A stretch of 64,000 nt of DNA from contig NZ_LRFC01000038.1 in NCBI RefSeq assembly GCF_001619875.1, positions 496,001 to 560,000 on the forward strand. The letters run 5' to 3'. The DNA comes from Fictibacillus phosphorivorans. Its GTDB lineage: Bacteria; Bacillota; Bacilli; Bacillales; Fictibacillaceae. Both the position numbers and the translations under genes were made by a program. The notes below the pieces were generated by a model. It searched no databases. It was not told the DNA's origin and worked only from the letters and a program-made list of their open reading frames with translations. This document shows positions 43,649 to 51,905 of this stretch, one piece after another. Position 1 is the first letter of the stretch, and the number at the start of each line of letters is the position of its first letter.

Positions 43649-44662
43649 TTACTTCGTTTTTTGTCGTATTTTAAGTGCGATTCCTTGTTTCAGCTGGTGT
43701 AACTTCTTTTCTCGATCTAAGTAGAGTTGTTGTGCCACTTCGTGCGAGACTTCGACGAACTGTACTTTGTCGCCAGGCTTCAGCTGCGCCATGATTGATA
43801 AGTCGACTGTCGCGATCTGACCGATTTTCGGATAACCGCCTGTTGTTTGACGGTCGGCGAGAAGAACGATCGGATTTCCTTCAGATGGCACTTGAATGGT
43901 TCCAAAACTCACGGCTTCAGAAAGCATTTCCTGTTTGTTTTCGAGTGAGAGTTCTGGCCCTTTTAAGCGGTAGCCCATACGGTCAGACTGTGATGTTACT
44001 TCAAAGTGTTCTGTAAAAAGCTTCATCTGGCTGTCCGTTGTGAACCAGTCATATTGTCTGCCTCTCATCACGCGTACATGTGGTTTAGAAACGGAAGAAA
44101 CGGTAAAGTCTGATGAAATGGTCCATTTCATTTCCGAGAACGCCTTATCTTTTCGTTCTTCTGCTAAAATTTCAGAAATCTGGCGGGAAAGTTCACTGGG
44201 TTTCCCAATGGAAAGCTCATCATCGTTTTGAAGTGCTTTTCCGTTATGACCGCCAATCCCGGCACGTATGTATGTTGATTTGCTGTCCATCACTTCTGGT
44301 ACATCAAAACCGCCAGCTACCGCGAGATAAGCTCGGCATCCGGTTTTGCATCCGCCAAACTTCAGCTTGCTGCCGGCTTTCACAAGCACAGAACGCCATA
44401 GTTTTACCGGCTTACCATTAATAGAAGGAGACAGATTACCGCCGCAGATCGAAATCAGCGTATCATCACGAAACTCCATATCAGGACCGAGAAGTGTAAG
44501 CTCTAACGTAGCTTCATTCTCATCATTTCCAACAAGCAGATTTGCTATCCGATGTGCTGTCGTGTCCATCACACCGCTCGTGATGACCCCGTATTTTTGA
44601 TAACCGTAACGACCTAAATCTTGAACACTCGTTAGGAGGCCAGGTTTTGTAATCTTGATCAT
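43649..44662 (-). CDS. pxpC: 5-oxoprolinase subunit C (KipA/PxpC)
   Basis: This 337-residue protein of the biotin-dependent carboxyltransferase-like (AHS2) family starts MIKITKPGLLTSVQDLGRYG and contains GVMDTTAHRIANLLVGNDEN, RVMRGRQYDWF, SDRMGYRLKGPEL and VLLADRQTTGGYPKIGQIAT. It forms a complex with PxpB and acts with PxpA on 5-oxoproline. It overlaps pxpB by 4 bases. Confidence 0.93.
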   Translation of the reverse strand: MIKITKPGLLTSVQDLGRYGYQKYGVITSGVMDTTAHRIANLLVGNDENEATLELTLLGPDMEFRDDTLISICGGNLSPSINGKPVKLWRSVLVKAGSKLKFGGCKTGCRAYLAVAGGFDVPEVMDSKSTYIRAGIGGHNGKALQNDDELSIGKPSELSRQISEILAEERKDKAFSEMKWTISSDFTVSSVSKPHVRVMRGRQYDWFTTDSQMKLFTEHFEVTSQSDRMGYRLKGPELSLENKQEMLSEAVSFGTIQVPSEGNPIVLLADRQTTGGYPKIGQIATVDLSIMAQLKPGDKVQFVEVSHEVAQQLYLDREKKLHQLKQGIALKIRQKTK

Positions 44663-45360
44663 TTTTCGTCCTCCTCTATTCTTTGAAACTCTTCGATTGA
44701 GATCGGCACAAATTTAATTTGATCTCCTGCTTGTAAAAGAGAAGGGGTTTCGCCTTCCGGAAGAAACAGTTTTCGCGGCGTTTTTCCGATCAGCTGCCAG
44801 CCGCCAGGCGTTTCAATCGGATACACACCTGTTTGTTTTCCTGCAATTCCAACAGATCCTGCGGGTATCTTAAGCCGCGGATTGCTTCTTCTTGGAGCCG
44901 CAATTTTTTCACTCATCCCGCCAATATACGGAAATCCTGGAGCAAATCCGATCATATAAACGATATATTCACCGTTCGCATGGATATCGATCACTTCTTC
45001 AGTCGAAAGTCCGTTATGGCTTGCGACTTCCTCTAGATCTGGTCCGAACTCTCCGCCATAACAAACCGGAATCTCCACAATACGGGGTCTCGAATCTTCC
45101 TCAACCTCTAATTTTTCTAAGTGCAGTTTTAACTCTTCACATACACTTTCATAGGGCAGCGTGTCACTTTGTATTTTTAATGGATCGTAAAATACAGCAA
45201 CCGTCGTAAAACCAGGAACGGTCTCAATGACCCAGTCAAATGTTTTCTCTTCAAAGAATGAGGAGACTTTTTTGACTTTTTGCTGGATTTCGCGGCTGAT
45301 ATCAAGCCCGAGTTCAATGATCAAACTGTTATCGCCAAGCGGCGCAATTGTAAATTTCAT
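44659..45360 (-). CDS. pxpB: 5-oxoprolinase subunit B (KipI/PxpB)
   Basis: This 233-residue AHS1-family protein carries YMIGFAPGFPYIGGMSEKIA, PRRSNPRLKIPAGSVGIAGK and YPIETPGGWQLIGKTP, which are the PxpB/KipI signatures. In Bacillus subtilis the homologue KipI also inhibits the sporulation kinase KinA. It is the first gene of a minus-strand operon pxpB-pxpC-ycsG-ycsI. pxpA is elsewhere (24303). Confidence 0.93.
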   Translation of the reverse strand: MKFTIAPLGDNSLIIELGLDISREIQQKVKKVSSFFEEKTFDWVIETVPGFTTVAVFYDPLKIQSDTLPYESVCEELKLHLEKLEVEEDSRPRIVEIPVCYGGEFGPDLEEVASHNGLSTEEVIDIHANGEYIVYMIGFAPGFPYIGGMSEKIAAPRRSNPRLKIPAGSVGIAGKQTGVYPIETPGGWQLIGKTPRKLFLPEGETPSLLQAGDQIKFVPISIEEFQRIEEDEK

Positions 45361-45520
45361 CGCTCAAAATCTCCTGTCTTTTTATGTAAAATTAATCAGA
45401 ATATTTGTATATTTATAAAGCTCTAGTATATATGAAACCGCTCTAAAATCAAACCTACTTACATAGATTCCCGATAGTAATAATTTCTAGTCTATAAAAT
45501 CCAGCCTTTAGTGGTTTAAT

Positions 45521-45538
45521 TTTAAACAAACGTTTAGA
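45521..45538. promoter_or_regulatory. Palindrome TTTAAAC-AAAC-GTTTAGA between pxpB and manA
   Basis: This inverted repeat with one mismatch lies in the divergent region, 39 bases before the manA start. It shares its core with the palindrome just upstream of pxpA, so it could co-regulate the split pxp genes or manA. Confidence 0.45.
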
Positions 45539-45576
45539 ATGGTAGGAAGAAAACCCATATAGGGAGTTGTGACATT

Positions 45577-46542
45577 GTGTATAAAGAGCCTATTTTTCTC
45601 AAACCTGTCTTTAAAGACCGAATCTGGGGCGGTACGAAATTACGTCAAGAGTTCGGCTATGATATTCCGACTGAAACCACTGGTGAGTGCTGGGGAATTT
45701 CCGCTCATTCACATGGACCAAGTGTAGTAGAAAACGGCCCGTTAAAAGGCAAGACGCTGGATCAGGTGTGGGATGAACATCGCGAACTTTTTGCTGATCA
45801 AGACGGAGAAGATTTTCCGCTGCTCGTAAAAATTTTAGATGCGAAAACAGACCTTTCTGTGCAAGTACATCCGGATGATTCGTATGCGCGTGAAGTAGAA
45901 GGAGAAGCTTTCGGTAAAACGGAATGCTGGTACGTGATCGACTGTGAGCCAGATGCAGAACTCGTGTATGGTCACCATGCAAGTTCGAAGCTTCAGTTTG
46001 AACAGATGGTTGCCGAAAACCGCTGGGACGAGCTGCTTCGAAAAGTGGCGATCAAGCCAGGTGACTTCGTGTATGTACCGAACGGAACGATCCATGCGAT
46101 CGGTGCGGGGACGATGATCCTTGAAACGCAGCAAAGTTCAGATGTTACGTATCGTGTATATGACTACGACCGCCGCGATGATGAAGGCAACACGCGTGAA
46201 CTTCACATTGAGAAATCGATTGAAGTTGCGATGATCCCGCATGAGGATGCAAATTTTGAGCCTGTTTTATCAGGAAATGATGATCTAAGGATTAAAAAAT
46301 TGGTGAAGGAAAGTTATTTCACCGTATACCATTGGAACCTGTCAGGAGCGGTTGCCGAAGTGAAAAATCCTTCGTATCTTCTCGTCAGCGTACTGGATGG
46401 CGAGGGAGAACTGAAAGTTGATGAGGGTGCGGGAACCTCTTCCTCCTTTAAAAAGGGTGACCATTTTATTGTCCCATCAACTGTAAAAAGCTTTGGAATG
46501 AAAGGTGATGCGCGGTTTATCGTGTCGCATCCAACACTATAG
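45577..46542 (+). CDS. manA: Mannose-6-phosphate isomerase, class I
   Basis: This 321-residue cupin enzyme interconverts mannose-6-phosphate and fructose-6-phosphate. Zinc-binding motifs are present: DLSVQVHPDD, GKTECWYVID and FVYVPNGTIHAIGAG. The length fits the short Bacillus-type ManA. The start is GTG 45577 with AGGGAG upstream. It is monocistronic, and it probably handles the mannose-6-phosphate produced by the mannosidase loci at 17157 and 59631. Confidence 0.93.
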   Translation: MYKEPIFLKPVFKDRIWGGTKLRQEFGYDIPTETTGECWGISAHSHGPSVVENGPLKGKTLDQVWDEHRELFADQDGEDFPLLVKILDAKTDLSVQVHPDDSYAREVEGEAFGKTECWYVIDCEPDAELVYGHHASSKLQFEQMVAENRWDELLRKVAIKPGDFVYVPNGTIHAIGAGTMILETQQSSDVTYRVYDYDRRDDEGNTRELHIEKSIEVAMIPHEDANFEPVLSGNDDLRIKKLVKESYFTVYHWNLSGAVAEVKNPSYLLVSVLDGEGELKVDEGAGTSSSFKKGDHFIVPSTVKSFGMKGDARFIVSHPTL

Positions 46543-46554
46543 AGAAGATGAAGC

Positions 46555-46588
46555 AACCGGAATGAGGGCATTCCGGTTGTTTTTTTGT
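46555..46588 (+). terminator. Terminator of manA
   Basis: CAACCGGAATG-AGGG-CATTCCGGTTG is a perfect 11-bp stem followed by seven T. Confidence 0.92.
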
Positions 46589-46601
46589 GTATGGGGGGTG
46601 A

Positions 46602-46891
46602 GAGCGAAACAAGGTGCAGTTGGGGTGAAATGGACGGGGTTTGTGAGAGAAACTAGTGTAGTGGGTGCGAAACAAAGGGTGTTTGTGAGCAAAACTGGTG
46701 TTGTGTGGCGAAATGAGGTGCAAATGGAGCAAGAAGAGCTCTTCACTGAGCGAAACAAAAGGTTGATTGAGCGAAAACAGTACTCGATTGAGCGAAAACA
46801 ACGTTCCATTGAGCAAAACCAATGCTCCATTGAGCGAAAACAGCTCCCCACTGAGCGAACGTGTAATAAATATAAGAACACGTACCGTGAA
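46602..46891 (+). repeat. 21-bp phased GAGCGAAA array (13 units, largest)
   Basis: Units start at 46602, 46623, 46645, 46665, 46687, 46706, 46727, 46748, 46769, 46790, 46811, 46832 and 46853. The left half is degenerate in motif (GGGTGAAA, GAGAGAAA, GTGCGAAA, TGGCGAAA) and wobbles by 1-2 bp in spacing. From 46727 on, spacing is exactly 21 and the motif is nearly perfect up to the terminal module. Wear thus increases with distance from the hairpin end. Confidence 0.93.
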
Positions 46892-46910
46892 ATTTTCTGA
46901 AATACTTCAC

Positions 46911-47879
46911 TTATAAGAGGTTTTCAAGATGATAGATATTATGTCTACCTGCTGGCGTGATTGGAAGTTTAATGGCATTCAGGAGGTGTTTTACAACATG
47001 GCGAGAGGATATCTGAAAGAAATCGCAGCATTCATGAACTGTAATAGCAGGGCCGTTTAATAAAGCAAAATCCTTCAAAGCGTGAATGTGTGCTAATTTG
47101 TCATAATGGCCACATTTAAGGCAAAACCATTTTCGGCTTGATCGAATCATTGATAATGTAAAGCATTTTGTACAGGCGACGCCTTTTATGAGGTCGTCTT
47201 GGGTGATTGAAAACTGTTGAAAAAGATCTTGATTGGATTGACTATGGCGTTTTAGTAAAATGCGAGAGAGTTTCTTAATGTCTTTTTTTGAAATGAATTC
47301 ACTTTTTCTCATGTGTTGATAATCGTGGAACTTTGCCAGCAAATTTGTGCTATGAGTAACTTTCTGTGAAATTTTTATGCTCTGAGGAACGTATTTAATA
47401 CGTGTATGAGGATTGCTTATAACAACAAGTGATTCTACTGGAACTTCGGGGAATTTATGGTGCTTCAGCCATTCTTTCAGCAAGTGAGTCTGACGGTAGA
47501 CTTGGGAGATCGGATCAGAAAATACATCTTCTTTGTCATTGGAAATCCTTATGAGCTGGTGAAATTCTTGGTCAAATATTAAGGTACCAGCCATGTTTTT
47601 TACTTCGAGTATCAGAAAAAAAGTAGTCGTTAAAATGAGAATGTCGATTTGAAAGTGATTTGAGCCAAAAGGCAGGCGAAGATCGTGGAAGATGAAAGTT
47701 TCATCATCAGGAAGTAGATTCATGTGAAAGTCGAGGGACTTTTCACCATTGTACCCGGTAACGCTTTTTAGCAATTCGACCTCAATTTCATGACGAACCG
47801 GATGATGTGGCGGAAATCGCTTTAAAATAAGCTTTAATTTTCTAATTTTAATAGACTCTGCTGCTTCTTTTACAATCAT
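46911..47879 (-). CDS. NERD domain protein with zinc ribbon
   Basis: This protein of about 322 residues has a nuclease-related (NERD) domain in the first half. The restriction-like core is visible as SNHFQIDILILTTTFFLILE followed by VKNMAG (D...E-V-K). A C-terminal zinc ribbon (VACTKCFTLS ... WFCLKCGHYDKL) and a short helical tail follow. Such proteins are presumed DNA-processing or defence-related nucleases, but no role is proven. Start 47879 follows AAGGAGTG. Two GAGCGAAA arrays with nearly identical ends flank the gene in the same orientation. Confidence 0.83.
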   Translation of the reverse strand: MIVKEAAESIKIRKLKLILKRFPPHHPVRHEIEVELLKSVTGYNGEKSLDFHMNLLPDDETFIFHDLRLPFGSNHFQIDILILTTTFFLILEVKNMAGTLIFDQEFHQLIRISNDKEDVFSDPISQVYRQTHLLKEWLKHHKFPEVPVESLVVISNPHTRIKYVPQSIKISQKVTHSTNLLAKFHDYQHMRKSEFISKKDIKKLSRILLKRHSQSNQDLFQQFSITQDDLIKGVACTKCFTLSMIRSSRKWFCLKCGHYDKLAHIHALKDFALLNGPAITVHECCDFFQISSRHVVKHLLNAIKLPITPAGRHNIYHLENLL

Positions 47880-47984
47880 TGCATCACTCCTTACACGTTT
47901 TATCATAAATTTCTACTTTTTTTGACAAAATCCTGCTCAAATTAGATGTGTTTTGGTTGGGGAAAGTAGGTGGAAAAACGCTGT

Positions 47985-48128
47985 GAGCGAAACGAGTGCT
48001 TCACTGAGCGAAAGACTGGTTCATTGAGCGAAACTAGCGCTCCATTGAGCGAAACGGGCTTCCTACTGAGCGAAAACAGCTCCCCACTGAGCGAACGTGT
48101 AATAAATATAAGAACACGTACCGTAAAA
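47985..48128 (+). repeat. 21-bp phased GAGCGAAA array (6 units)
   Basis: Units start at 47985, 48006, 48026, 48047, 48068 and 48089 (spacing 21, 20, 21, 21, 21). The terminal module ends in CCGTAAAA. The last two units and the hairpin are identical to those of the array ending at 46891 over about 60 bases. The array lies upstream of nanE in a divergent gap. Confidence 0.95.
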
Positions 48129-48280
48129 GAGTGCCTCACCAAGAATTCCATCATCCAATTCACAATTTCCTCTACTACATGCTCTTCAAATATGTTATTT
48201 TAACTATATAGAAAATAATTACCTAAAACATACACATTATGACGAATATTTTCACAAAAATTAAACGGCAGGGGAAATCT

Positions 48281-48961
48281 ATGTTAAATCAAATTAAAAA
48301 AGGTTTAGTTGTATCATGCCAAGCTTTAGAAAATGAACCGTTGCATAGTTCATTCATTATGTCCAAACTTGCTCTTGCTGCTAGAGAGGGCGGAGCATCT
48401 GGTATCCGTGCGAACTCCAAAGAAGACATACTCGCGATCAAGCAGGAAGTGGATCTGCCGGTTATCGGGATCGTGAAAAGAGATTATGACGACAGTGAAA
48501 TCTATATAACTGCAACAAAAAAAGAAATAGATGAATTAATCGAGAGCGGCTGTGAAATGATTGCAATAGACGCAACGTTACGAGAAAGGCCGAATGAGCT
48601 CACGCTAGAAAACCTCGTTTCATACACGCGCGAGATGAATCCCAACGTTCAGCTCATGGCTGACATCTCCTCGAAAGAAGAAGCTAAAAAGGCTGAAGAA
48701 CTGGGTTTTGATTGTGTTTCTACGACTCTTTACGGCTACACGGAGGAATCCAAGGAACACAAACTGTATGAAAATGATTTTCAATTTTTAAAAGAGGTAT
48801 TAAAAGAAGTATCCATTCCAGTCATTGCAGAAGGCAACATTATGACGCCTGAGATGGTGAGGGATGTACTCGAAATCGGTGCTTATTCTGTTGTTGTAGG
48901 CGGTGCGATCACGCGTCCGCAACAGATCACCGCTCGTTTTGTTGCTCAAATTCCGAAATAA
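48281..48961 (+). CDS. nanE: N-acetylmannosamine-6-phosphate 2-epimerase
   Basis: This 226-residue TIM-barrel enzyme converts ManNAc-6-phosphate to GlcNAc-6-phosphate. Family motifs are [69 protein letters not shown] and [17 protein letters not shown] 48281 follows AGGGGAAA; the in-frame ATG at 48239 lies upstream of the site. It heads an operon with an RpiR regulator, nagA and nagB, which process the product onwards. Confidence 0.92.
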   Translation: MLNQIKKGLVVSCQALENEPLHSSFIMSKLALAAREGGASGIRANSKEDILAIKQEVDLPVIGIVKRDYDDSEIYITATKKEIDELIESGCEMIAIDATLRERPNELTLENLVSYTREMNPNVQLMADISSKEEAKKAEELGFDCVSTTLYGYTEESKEHKLYENDFQFLKEVLKEVSIPVIAEGNIMTPEMVRDVLEIGAYSVVVGGAITRPQQITARFVAQIPK

Positions 48962-48976
48962 AAAAGGATGTTGCAC

Positions 48977-49774
48977 ATGGCATCATTATTAAAAGAAATA
49001 CAAAGCGTTTTCTCTACGCTATCAGATAAGGAAAAGAAAATAGCGAATTACATTTTGGCCAATCCTGAAAAAGCTTCACGAAGCCATATTCAAGAGCTTG
49101 CAGAAACAATAGGTGTATCGATCAGTTCGATCACTCGTTTTACGAAAAAAATATCTTGCCGTAATTTTGTAGAGATGAAGGTAAGGCTTGCGGGAGTGGC
49201 TGAGTTAAAAGAAGAAGAAGGAATCGAACAGCAGCTTGCCTCTTCTTATCGAGATATGCTGACAGATGTGCAGGATTTAGGAGACGCTGAACAGCTCCAA
49301 AGTGTTCTAAACTATATCACGAAAGCAAATCGGATTTTTATTTATGGACTCGGAAGCTCTGGATTAGCAGCACAAGAATTAAACTATCGTTTAAGCCGAA
49401 TGGGTTTTGTGTGTGAAGCGATTACAGATCCGCATTTAATGATCATCCGAAGCACATTGCTGACGAGCGGTGACGTTATCCTCGCTTTTTCACGTTCAGG
49501 ACAAACAGCCGACCTGCTTCAATCTGTTACAAAAGGGAAGGAAAAAGGAGCAGTGGTTGTTGCATTTACGGCATTTGGTGAAACACCTTTAACTAAACTC
49601 TCAGATGTGATCTTATGGACAGTCCACCCGCTGCGCAATCACTACCTGTTAACTGGACTAGACTTAAGCACGCTGTATTTGATCGACAGAATCAGTCTGC
49701 ATTTTTTATCGGAAAAGAAACGAGAAGCAACCTATTTGGAAACAGTAGATGCGATTAAAACAAGAGAAACGTAG
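48977..49774 (+). CDS. RpiR/MurR family regulator of amino sugar genes
   Basis: This regulator of about 265 residues has an RpiR HTH (SHIQELAETIGVSISSITRF) and SIS domain (ANRIFIYGLGSSGLAAQELN; DVILAFSRSGQTADLLQSVT). Start 48977 is set by AAGGATG; an earlier ATG at 48968 overlaps that site. It lies between nanE and nagA in the same direction and presumably senses an amino sugar phosphate such as GlcNAc-6-phosphate or ManNAc-6-phosphate. Confidence 0.9.
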   Translation: MASLLKEIQSVFSTLSDKEKKIANYILANPEKASRSHIQELAETIGVSISSITRFTKKISCRNFVEMKVRLAGVAELKEEEGIEQQLASSYRDMLTDVQDLGDAEQLQSVLNYITKANRIFIYGLGSSGLAAQELNYRLSRMGFVCEAITDPHLMIIRSTLLTSGDVILAFSRSGQTADLLQSVTKGKEKGAVVVAFTAFGETPLTKLSDVILWTVHPLRNHYLLTGLDLSTLYLIDRISLHFLSEKKREATYLETVDAIKTRET

Positions 49775-49794
49775 AGGACTTAGGAGGCAGAGTT

Positions 49795-50979
49795 ATGGAG
49801 AGAAGACCAATCATATTAAAAAACGCTTCCATTTACGGAGAAAAACAAATCATTGAAAAAGGTTCAATTGCCATGCAAGACGGGAAAATAAGCGGTTTTG
49901 ACGTGGACTTTCATTTTGGTGATGATGCAGAAATTATCGAACTGCCAGAAACGTATCATATCGTTCCTGGGATGATCGATGTTCATATTCATGGTGCTGG
50001 TGGAGCTGACACGATGGATGCAACCTTTGAAGCGCTCGAAACCATTGCGAGCGTTCTGCCGAGAGAAGGGACAACGAGTTTTCTCGCAACGACGATGACG
50101 CAAGAGCAGAACAAAATCGAAAAAGCATTGGAAAACGCAGGGTTGTTTATAGAAGCGGGCCAAGTGGAAGGGAACGCTGAAACGCTCGGCATCCACCTTG
50201 AAGGCCCTTTTATTTCTGAGAAAAGAGCGGGTGCACAACCAGTCGGTGCGATCATCGAACCGAATTTAGAACTTTTTAAACAGTGGCAAGAGCTAGCGTC
50301 AGGGCACATAAAGCTTGTAACGATTGCGCCTGAGATCGAGGGAAGCCTCGAAGTAATCTCATACCTACATGAACAAAATGTCGTCGCCTCGATCGGACAT
50401 TCTGATGCGACGTATGAAGAAGTGGTAAGCGGAATGAAGGCGGGTGCATCACATGTTACCCACCTTTACAACGGAATGCGCGGTCTTCATCATCGTGAGC
50501 CGGGAGTAGTCGGAGCGGCCCTTTTACACGATGAACTAACAACTGAACTCATCGCTGATGGCATCCACGTTCGGCCAGAACTTATCTCTTTAACTTACAG
50601 ACAAAAAGGAAACGAGAAAGTCGTATTAGTGACGGATGCGATGCGGGCAAAATGTCTTGGTGATGGGCAGTACGATCTTGGCGGCCAAGAGGTAACCGTG
50701 CAGAATGAGACGGCGACTTTAAAAGATGGAACACTTGCTGGCAGCATCATCAAGATGAACACAGCAGCGAAGAACATGATGCAATTTACGGGCTGTACGC
50801 TGGAAGACATCATTCAGATGACGTCTGTTAACCCAGCTAAAGAACTAAACGTATATGATCGTAAAGGAAGTCTCGCCCCTGGAAAAGATGCCGACATCGT
50901 CGTTCTTGACGAAGATTATGAAGTGGTAATGACATTTTGTAAAGGCAATCTCAGCTTTAGAAGAGGTGATGAAACTTGA
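49795..50979 (+). CDS. nagA: N-acetylglucosamine-6-phosphate deacetylase
   Basis: This 394-residue amidohydrolase has the metal-binding motif GMIDVHIHGAGGADTMDATF, HLEGPFISEKRAGAQP, ASIGHSDATYEEVVSGMKAG, THLYNGMRGLHHREPG and the catalytic Asp in VVLVTDAMRAKCLG. It makes glucosamine-6-phosphate and acetate. TAGGAGG precedes the ATG. It overlaps nagB by 4 bases. A weak cre-like sequence (AAAAAACGCTTCCA, 12 of 14) lies at 49818 inside the gene. Confidence 0.94.
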   Translation: MERRPIILKNASIYGEKQIIEKGSIAMQDGKISGFDVDFHFGDDAEIIELPETYHIVPGMIDVHIHGAGGADTMDATFEALETIASVLPREGTTSFLATTMTQEQNKIEKALENAGLFIEAGQVEGNAETLGIHLEGPFISEKRAGAQPVGAIIEPNLELFKQWQELASGHIKLVTIAPEIEGSLEVISYLHEQNVVASIGHSDATYEEVVSGMKAGASHVTHLYNGMRGLHHREPGVVGAALLHDELTTELIADGIHVRPELISLTYRQKGNEKVVLVTDAMRAKCLGDGQYDLGGQEVTVQNETATLKDGTLAGSIIKMNTAAKNMMQFTGCTLEDIIQMTSVNPAKELNVYDRKGSLAPGKDADIVVLDEDYEVVMTFCKGNLSFRRGDET

Positions 50980-51713
50980 AAGTCTTAGAAGTGAAGAATT
51001 ATGAAGAGATGAGTTCAATTGCTGCCAACATGATCATTGAACTCGTAAAATCTAAGCCAGATGCAAAACTAGGTCTTGCAACCGGTGGAACACCGATCGT
51101 GTTATATAAAGAATTGATTCAAGATTACAGAAAGAACGGAACATCCTATGAACAAGTGTGTACGTACAACCTAGATGAGTATGTTGGGATGGATCCGGAA
51201 GACTCTAACAGCTACCGTTACTTTATGGAGAAGAACCTGTTTGCCCATATTAACGTGCCTGAGTCCCATATCCATATTCCTGATGGAACAGCAGAGGATT
51301 TGAAAGCGGAATGCGAAAGGTATGAGGATGAGTTGATCCGTGGAGGAGGAATCGACATACAGATCCTCGGCATAGGAAGCAACGGTCATATCGGATTTAA
51401 TGAGCCTGGTACTTCTTTTTCATCACATACCCATATTGTTAAGCTTGCTGAAACAACGCGCAAAGCAAATGCACGGTTTTTTCATAGTTTAGAAGAGGTG
51501 CCAACGGAAGCCATTACGATGGGAATCGCGTCGATTTTAAAAGCAAACCAGATTTTGCTCCTCGCCTCAGGGATCAATAAATCAGAGGTGATGAGGCGTT
51601 TGTTAACAACCGATGAAGTGGACGAACAGCTGCCAGCATCAGCGTTGAAAAAGCATCCGAACGTAACGATTCTTGCAGATGATAACGCTCTTTCGCTCGT
51701 TAGAAAAAAATGA
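50976..51713 (+). CDS. nagB: Glucosamine-6-phosphate deaminase
   Basis: This 245-residue enzyme converts glucosamine-6-phosphate to fructose-6-phosphate and ammonia. Signatures are LGLATGGTPIVLYKELIQDY, TYNLDEYVGMDPEDSNSYRY and LGIGSNGHIGFNEPGTSFSS. The start is TTG 50976 behind AGAGGTGATG, overlapping the nagA stop codon. It is the last gene of the nanE operon. Confidence 0.94.
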   Translation: MKVLEVKNYEEMSSIAANMIIELVKSKPDAKLGLATGGTPIVLYKELIQDYRKNGTSYEQVCTYNLDEYVGMDPEDSNSYRYFMEKNLFAHINVPESHIHIPDGTAEDLKAECERYEDELIRGGGIDIQILGIGSNGHIGFNEPGTSFSSHTHIVKLAETTRKANARFFHSLEEVPTEAITMGIASILKANQILLLASGINKSEVMRRLLTTDEVDEQLPASALKKHPNVTILADDNALSLVRKK

Positions 51714-51728
51714 ATACGAAAGATAAGT

Positions 51729-51759
51729 AAAAAGACCCTTTTTTAACAGGGTCTTTTTT
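51729..51759 (+). terminator. Terminator of the nanE-nagB operon
   Basis: AAAAAGACCC and GGGTCTTTTTT pair around an AT-rich loop. Confidence 0.88.
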
Positions 51760-51859
51760 CGTGTTTCCTTACTTCAATCCCTTGTCCCTTCTAAAAAACT
51801 CAGAAAATGAAAATAAATTTCACAAATATAATTTTAGTGAAAATAATTTAGAAACGACT

Positions 51860-51883
51860 TATAATAATTTGAAAGCGCTATCA
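51860..51883 (+). promoter_or_regulatory. -10 element and perfect cre box of the GHL10 gene
   Basis: TATAAT at 51860-51865 is followed by TGAAAGCGCTATCA at 51870-51883, which matches the CcpA consensus TGWAARCGYTWNCW at all 14 positions. The box covers the likely transcription start, the classic place for catabolite repression. No good -35 is seen. Confidence 0.75.
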
Positions 51884-51905
51884 AACAAAAAAGGAGACTG
51901 AAATT

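Noticed and set aside
46602-46891. CRISPR array
   Set aside because: The constant part is only about 8-10 bases and the variable part about 11-13. There are no cas genes nearby and no leader. The fixed two-turn period and hairpin end do not fit CRISPR.
50940-50985. glmS-type ribozyme or other riboswitch before nagB or nanE
   Set aside because: nagB overlaps nagA and has no leader. The nanE leader is occupied by the phased array. I saw no conserved riboswitch core anywhere in the window.
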